From Heterostelium album PN500 (taxonomy: Eukaryota; Evosea; Eumycetozoa; Acytosteliales; Acytosteliaceae): 64,000 nt of DNA. The first letter of the stretch is position 1; every line of letters begins with the position of its first letter. Shown piece after piece: positions 58,801 through 64,000 of the stretch. Under the pieces are notes generated by a model that was given only the letters and a program-made list of their open reading frames with translations, made no database searches and was not told where the DNA came from. The position numbers and the translations under genes were made by a program. Location of the stretch: positions 930,001 to 994,000 of the forward strand of contig NW_008805085.1 in NCBI RefSeq assembly GCF_000004825.1, read 5' to 3'.

Positions 58801-60009
58801 CTTACTAGCAACAGCAGTGGTATAAATACAGACTCTGGGGAGATGCACGAAGAGTTGAACGAAGAAGAAGAAGAGGAGGAAGTAGAGGAAGAGGAAGTAG
58901 AATATGAGGAACAAGGAGAAGATGAGGAACAACAAGTGTCCAGGTTAAATGAAGGAAGTGACCAAGAGGATGATATTACATCCAAAGAGAGTCAACTCAA
59001 CAATTATCATACAAACGATATAGAGGATGATGGTGAAAGTGATATTTTAGACAACGATTATGATGGTTTGGAATTTGAAGATGAAAAAGTAGATGTAGAG
59101 CAACATGCTAGCAACTCTGTTTTCGATCAGACCCACAATATGTTGAATGACCTTGAACTTGAAGATGACCCTGTCGATATGTTTATGGTAGCTTCTCCAT
59201 CAACTGACAACACTAAACAATCGATTCTGACCAAGTCAAAAGAAAACCATAAGACAGCACCACCACCCAATGTAGTAGAAAGAAAAAAATTGAATCTACG
59301 TGTAAACTCTGGTGAACTATGTGGTATGTATCAGTCAATCAATCAATCAATCAATCTCCTAAAACAAACCAAATGATGGTTTGTTTATTTGTTTTTTTTA
59401 TTATTATTATTTTTTGCTGTTATTTTGTGTTTTGCGTTTTGTGGTTGTTGTGGTGACTATCCACAAATCCAATCAATTTATCTTTTTTTGGAAATTTGTT
59501 TTGTTTTTCTTCATATACTTTGTTTAAAGTCTGAAATTATAAATGTGGATATGTTTTTTTTTAAACGGTCAAACATTAAAAAAAAGAAAATTATTTTTAA
59601 AAAAAAAATATAGACAAGCAAAGGTTAGATTTACTAATTGTTTTTTTGTAATAAAAAAAAATGGTATATAGTGAGAGTTGGTGGGGGATACGAGAAACTT
59701 GAGGACTTTGTTAATAAGGGTAACCAGAATATCAAGTGGCAAAAAGATGGAAAATCAATATCGCAGAATGAGTATGGTAAGTGTAAAGAAAATAAAAAAA
59801 TAGTGAATAAATTCACAATAATATCGAACACGTTTTCGACCAAAAAAAAAACAACAGTCACTCATATAATCTATAAATCATCACTAAATATAGTAAAAGA
59901 AATCGGTAACATAAAGGAACTGGTGCGAAAATCATCACCAAACATACCTGATATGACTCTTGTCCGTTGTGGATCAGAGAGAATCTTGCACATACAATCA
60001 GTAAAATGA
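55839..60009 (+). CDS. Long coiled-coil protein with a C-terminal GAS2/GAR-like domain
   Basis: Exons 55839-56564, 56668-59323, 59672-59776 and 59894-60009 give 1200 residues. The first 500 residues are Asn-, Ser- and Gln-rich low complexity with long CAA-coded Gln runs. Residues of about 530-815 form a strongly charged coiled coil (LEQEILGTQETVADKIDQLKQKL onward, with ELLGRVNQLTAERDKL and LRRVIDDQERIIAEK). A Ser-rich linker and a very acidic stretch (EEEEEEEVEEEE region) follow. The end, from GELC across the intron into VRVGGGYEKLEDFVNK, resembles the GAS2-related (GAR) domain that binds microtubules, whose core is VRVGGGW-x-LDEFL. A cytoskeletal linker role is inferred. The last intron is 117 bp, a multiple of three, and open, so a retained-intron form is possible. 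Confidence 0.75.
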
Positions 60010-60829
60010 CAACAATCAGAAAAAAAATCGTGAAAAAACCTGAAATATTGATAATAAAAAACAACAACACACCCACACGGAATTAGACATCATTCTGCAA
60101 CACAAAAAAAAAAAACGAAAACCATAGAACGTCCAAATTTCGAGATGGTTTTGTTTTGTTCTCGTTTTTTTTTTTCAAACTGTTCTGATTTTGGTTTTTT
60201 TTGATTACTTTTTCAGTGGTGTTTTGATGAATTCTGTGGACCATCTCTATACCAATGGTAGATCAATTCCACAAAACGATCAACAGTTGTTTTGTTTGCA
60301 TGTTTGGTGAATTTGTTTTTTAATTTCAACCATTGAGCACTACTTTTATGATATCAACAGGCCAACTTAATACTCCTCATCATCAACTGGGAACAATAAT
60401 TCAATGCATACAGCACTACTGAAAGATTGGTGATGGCTTATAAGAGTGTTTCAAAACATGAAACCAAGTAGTTTGTCTAGATTTTTTTTATTCTACACTT
60501 TAAAATTTATACAAGGATGGTTTGGTTTTTTTATTCAATATTAAAAGTAGTGGCCATTCAATGGCAGTGAACTGAATGATGGTTTTCAGTTAAATCTGAA
60601 AATGCAAATGAATGGCTAGTTCTATATTTATTTTATTTTAATATTAGTTTATTTTTTTGTTTTTTTCTTCTTTTGTCGATTGCTGTTGTTGTGTTTATAA
60701 ATGTTCTTTGCAAAAACAGCTCATTGTTTTTATATCTAGATATACATATTGATATTCATACATAATAAAAACAAAAAAAAAAGAAAAAAGAAAAAGACAA
60801 ATTATTAATTGTAATTGTTGTCCTGAATA
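60010..60829. other. Intergenic region
   Basis: An 820-bp gap between tandem plus-strand genes. It has an ACACACCCACACGG box at 60066-60079 that resembles a GBF-type G-box on the opposite strand, just downstream of the GAS2-like gene, and a mixed-composition segment at 60220-60470. No gene is recognised. Confidence 0.45.
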
Positions 60830-61378
60830 ATGGATGAACAAGAACAATGGAAAATGGTAAAATATATTAATTATAATTAATTATTATTGTTGTTTGGTTT
60901 GAAAAAAAAAACTATGTTCTTGCGATAAAAAAAAAATATTGATCAACAGCAACGAAAATCATTGAGACTTTTCTTTAAAAACCAAAACATTCTTGCTTTT
61001 TATTTTTTATTTTGTTTAAATGTTTGATTTTTACGTTATAGCTATGTTTGTTTATTGTTATCTATTTTCTTAAGATACAAAATCTTTGATTATTATTATT
61101 TTATCCTTATTATTTATGAATATCTTTAAAATATAATTTTTTTTTTTTGAAAAATAAGAAAAGTAATTAGAACTAACAATTTACAATGTCTATAGATTGC
61201 TGAAATTGCTGATTTACTTTCGAAACAAGCCAAAATTGTTCAAGCTGGAGGTGACAACAATAATAGTGTTGAGATAATAGAAGCAAAACAACTAGCGAGA
61301 GAAACTTGTACCACTCTACAACATCTTATTCAAAACACTAAAGTGTCTACCAACAATCCCCCTCCAAAACAAGAATGA
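60830..61378 (+). CDS. 69-residue helical protein, function unknown
   Basis: Exons 60830-60856 and 61196-61378 join in phase 0 across a 339-bp intron (GTAAAA donor, TATAG acceptor). The product is MDEQEQWKM followed by IAEIADLLSKQAKIVQAGG, an Asn-containing loop, a second helix EIIEAKQLARETCTTLQHLIQ and a Pro-rich end. It is short but the second exon has coding-like composition and both exons are in frame, starting at the only nearby ATG. Two helices with a loop suggest a helical hairpin subunit of a larger complex; no family is recognised. The donor is weaker than usual here and the intron longer, so the first exon is less certain. Confidence 0.55.
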
Positions 61379-63000
61379 TCCCAATGTCACAAACCAAACC
61401 CATTCAAAACCATTTATTTTGTAAGCTCACAAGCCAAGATATTCATATGTGAAATGATATCGTATGCATTTTTGAAACTTATATTGGTTTTTGATGTCTC
61501 TTACAAAAATAAATCATTTATTCAAAAAAGATGAAAATAGGCTACCAATCATAAGGCAACCTTGTTGTTGTTCTTAAAAAAAACAATACTTATTTAGTAA
61601 AAAAAGAAAATTGTTATTTTTTATCATTAAAAAAAAACTTTTCTGTTTTCATATGTTCTATGGTAATTGTCAAAGTGAACTTGCGAAATGGATCAAAGGA
61701 TTGAAAGTTTGTTTTTTTAATCGGATCTTTCATATGCCACGTAGGAACTTTTTTCAAGTTCATCAAAAATTATTGTAAATCTCCTTTTTTAGATAAAAAA
61801 AAGTGACGATGTAAAAAGAATTTTCATGTTTGCATCTAAAAATCAAAAATAAAACTAAATTTTAATCAAATTAATAAAATCATCTAGCGAGATATTACAA
61901 ATTTAATAAAAAGCAAATGAAAGTTTTATTTTTCACACAAACAAAATTAGTCGATTGAGAAAAACACAACACAGCTGTGGTTTAACTACATTGAAATTTT
62001 TTGTTAAAAGAATCCAAGTGTTTCATTGATATAATTTGTAATGGTGACACTACAAAACCCATTTTTAAATCGAAAATTACAGTATATGCCCCAATCAGTG
62101 GGATAAATGATCAAATCACAACAAAAACAGATGATTTTTCTTTTTTTTTTTTTAGAAAAATAAACCCAGTTTTAAATCATGAAAATAATTTTTCAAATCT
62201 CAAAAAAAACCCTTGTTTTGAAAGAAAAAAACTAAAAAAATTTTAGTGATTTGAGTGATTGTTTTTCGATAATCAAAGAAAGTGATCCTGCTGTTTAGTG
62301 TGATAACTTAGTTTGTTGAGTGATTTCTTACGTAAATCAATACATTTCAAGGTTTACACTTAGGAATGTAAAAAATTAGTGATAATTTACTGAGAATGAA
62401 TGACAGATTTCTTGATAGCCACTGGAGACAAGGATAGTTCGTAGGAAATAGAGTGATTTTAATACAAATGATTGACTTAAATCACTAATTATAAAGACTC
62501 TCTTGCTAGACTAAACAAAAATACCTTGATTTTTTTTTTGTAGACTTTTGATCGTGATCCAAAATTTTTTTTTTGACTTTTATGGCAAAAAAAAGTTTTG
62601 CAAAACTTTTTTTTATGAATACAAACTTTTCCTTATGTGGACGTGGTGGTTTCCCTCATGTGGAATTTAGTAGTATCAGGCGGTCATAGTGCCAATGGAG
62701 TTAACAATCAATCAACTGTAGCATAAATCACCTTTCAAAAAGAGTGTCCTTTAAAAGCACAAGCATTTAAATACCAATTCAGTTTAAAGTATATACAAAT
62801 ATATATCTATCTTAAATATATATAATCATATAGTTATATATAGCTCATATAATATTATTCATAATATAAAATTAAAAGTTAAGAACTACAAACTTATCTT
62901 AGTTTTAATAAATATATAAATAGTACAATAGTTATTTTATCTTTATCTTTCTCATCTTGTTAATTATTTAATATAATATATAAAAATTCAAAAAAAAAAA
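61379..63000. other. 1.6 kb region upstream of the E2F-like gene
   Basis: A+T-rich DNA with scattered mixed-composition segments (61660-61760, 62240-62460, 62640-62760). No coding frame of note: an 81-codon frame at 62001-62246 is Lys- and Phe-rich and looks like chance. The last 200 bp, including an A run before 63001, are the leader of the E2F-like gene. Confidence 0.5.
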
Positions 63001-64000
63001 ATGAATAATCAAAACAATAACAGTCACAATAATAATAGTCAATCACAATATCACAATTTATTTGGTAATAGTAATTTAACTCTCACAGACAATACACAAC
63101 AAAATCAATATTATTTAAATCAATACCAACAAGATGGTAATCAACACAATTTCTTTTATCAAAATCAAAATCAAAATCAATATCAAAATAATAATGAGTC
63201 ATATTACAGCAACGACAATAATAATATTTATTATAGTGAACATTCTACTACTACTACTACTACAAATAATTCAGATTTTGAAAATATAAATAATAATAAT
63301 GTCAATAATAGTCAATATGTATTCTCAGAGATTGTCAACTACGATCAATACAATTGGGAATATAACTCAAATCAATCAAATAATCACCAACACTACCAAC
63401 ACCACCAACATTCAAATTATCAATCACCATGTTCAAGCCCACCAACCTCACTTGTAGAGTTCACCTCAGAGGAGAATCTTTCAGAAGGCCACTCCGATTC
63501 CGAATGGTCTTCACCTTTGGCAATCAATTTTCATTTTTCACCTGACAGCGACGAGTCAATCGACCCAACTTCATCTCCACTTCCAGCCTATTCACTTATG
63601 TCACCTGTAAATCCATCATCTTCCGACAGCTCTCACGTCTCTAGAAACCAAAAGTCACCAAAGCAACAACTAAAGAAGAATAAAGCCAAGCCTTTAGTTT
63701 CACCACCATCATCATCCAACCCAGGTACTCCAGTCGTCCGTACCAACAAATCACTCAAGAGTATCTGCGACTCCTTCCTTGAAGAGTACGAAGGAAACAC
63801 TAGAAAGCGTATCAAAATCGAGATGCTCTCTCAGAAAATAGCAGTTGACAACCGTCGTTTCTATGAAATTATCAAGGTTATGCAATGTCTTGGATTGGTA
63901 GAGAAAGAAGGCAAGAACGAGTACTACTGGGTCGGGCGTGACAACGTAACCAACAACATCAACAATATTTTCCATTCTTCGAGAAACTATATCACAGACG
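63001..64000 (+). CDS. E2F/DP-type winged-helix transcription factor, partial
   Basis: The frame starts at the ATG at 63001 and is open to the end of the window (333 codons), so the C-terminus is missing. The first 160 residues are Asn-, Gln- and Tyr-rich. Residues 160-240 are Ser- and Pro-rich with several acidic SP/TP-type sites (SPDSDE, SSPLPAYSL). From about residue 243 a winged-helix DNA-binding domain appears: KSLKSICDSFLEEYEG, RIKIEMLSQKIAVDNRRFYEII, VMQCLGLVEKEGKNEYYWVG. The RRFYEI element corresponds to the RRIYDI DNA-contact motif of E2F and the G-V-x-K-x-x-K-x-x-x-x-W-x-G ending also fits. Whether it is an E2F, DP or atypical E2F7/8 member cannot be decided without the rest. Confidence 0.87.
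   Translation, partial: MNNQNNNSHNNNSQSQYHNLFGNSNLTLTDNTQQNQYYLNQYQQDGNQHNFFYQNQNQNQYQNNNESYYSNDNNNIYYSEHSTTTTTTNNSDFENINNNNVNNSQYVFSEIVNYDQYNWEYNSNQSNNHQHYQHHQHSNYQSPCSSPPTSLVEFTSEENLSEGHSDSEWSSPLAINFHFSPDSDESIDPTSSPLPAYSLMSPVNPSSSDSSHVSRNQKSPKQQLKKNKAKPLVSPPSSSNPGTPVVRTNKSLKSICDSFLEEYEGNTRKRIKIEMLSQKIAVDNRRFYEIIKVMQCLGLVEKEGKNEYYWVGRDNVTNNINNIFHSSRNYITD

Overview
The window looks like a nuclear chromosome segment of a dictyostelid social amoeba. Intergenic DNA is extremely A+T-rich with long homopolymers. Genes are dense and carry short GT-AG introns (mostly about 50-120 bp, A+T-rich). Proteins carry long Asn, Gln, Ser and Thr runs. The gene content includes an hssA-like small Gly/Cys-rich protein, two ComC-like lectin/IPT/EGF receptors and a lysosomal GH3 beta-glucosidase of the gluA type. 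The species cannot be fixed from the sequence alone. I support 28 protein genes, two of them cut by the window edges, and assign no tRNA, rRNA, CRISPR array or intact mobile element.

Layout, left to right. 1-8 kb: the 3' end of ATG3, a mitochondrially targeted protein of unknown function, a low-complexity protein with a conserved C-terminal segment, a multi-pass membrane protein and an NCS-1-like calcium sensor. 8-10.5 kb: gene-poor, with a possible decayed coding stretch. 10.5-20.6 kb: a small mitochondrial-type protein, IBA57, an hssA-like protein, a NUDT14-type Nudix hydrolase, proteasome subunit Rpn7, GDP-L-fucose synthase, selenoprotein K and an SPX protein. 21.8-30.3 kb: a TCAIM-like (DUF4460-type) mitochondrial protein, proteasome ATPase Rpt3, a RAB5IF-like membrane protein, a small coiled-coil protein and a Pho80-type cyclin. 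30.3-35.6 kb: a 5.3 kb gene desert upstream of the cyclin. 35.6-47.5 kb: a coiled-coil membrane protein, SMC6, MYCBP, CDP-diacylglycerol synthase and GH3 beta-glucosidase. 48-55.2 kb: a head-to-tail pair of ComC-like receptors. 55.8-64 kb: a GAS2-like coiled-coil protein, a 69-residue protein and the start of an E2F/DP-type transcription factor.

The most notable observation is a three-exon selenoprotein K gene at 18849-19320. Its penultimate-region codon is an in-frame TGA followed by Ala-Arg-stop, the usual SelK C-terminal arrangement. A well-formed SECIS-like hairpin (19552-19596) lies about 240 nt downstream, with the ATGA/TGA non-Watson-Crick core and an unpaired AA. Standard ORF finding breaks this gene, so it would easily be missed.

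The genes are not an operon or pathway cluster. Loose themes recur: mitochondrial proteins (unknown at 0.45 kb, 10.5 kb protein, IBA57, TCAIM-like), the 26S proteasome (Rpn7, Rpt3), ER membrane functions (SelK, RAB5IF-like, CDP-DAG synthase) and cell-surface recognition (ComC-like pair, with fucose supply from GDP-L-fucose synthase). Gene models with introns were assembled by eye from splice consensus and reading-frame continuity. Exon boundaries are predictions.
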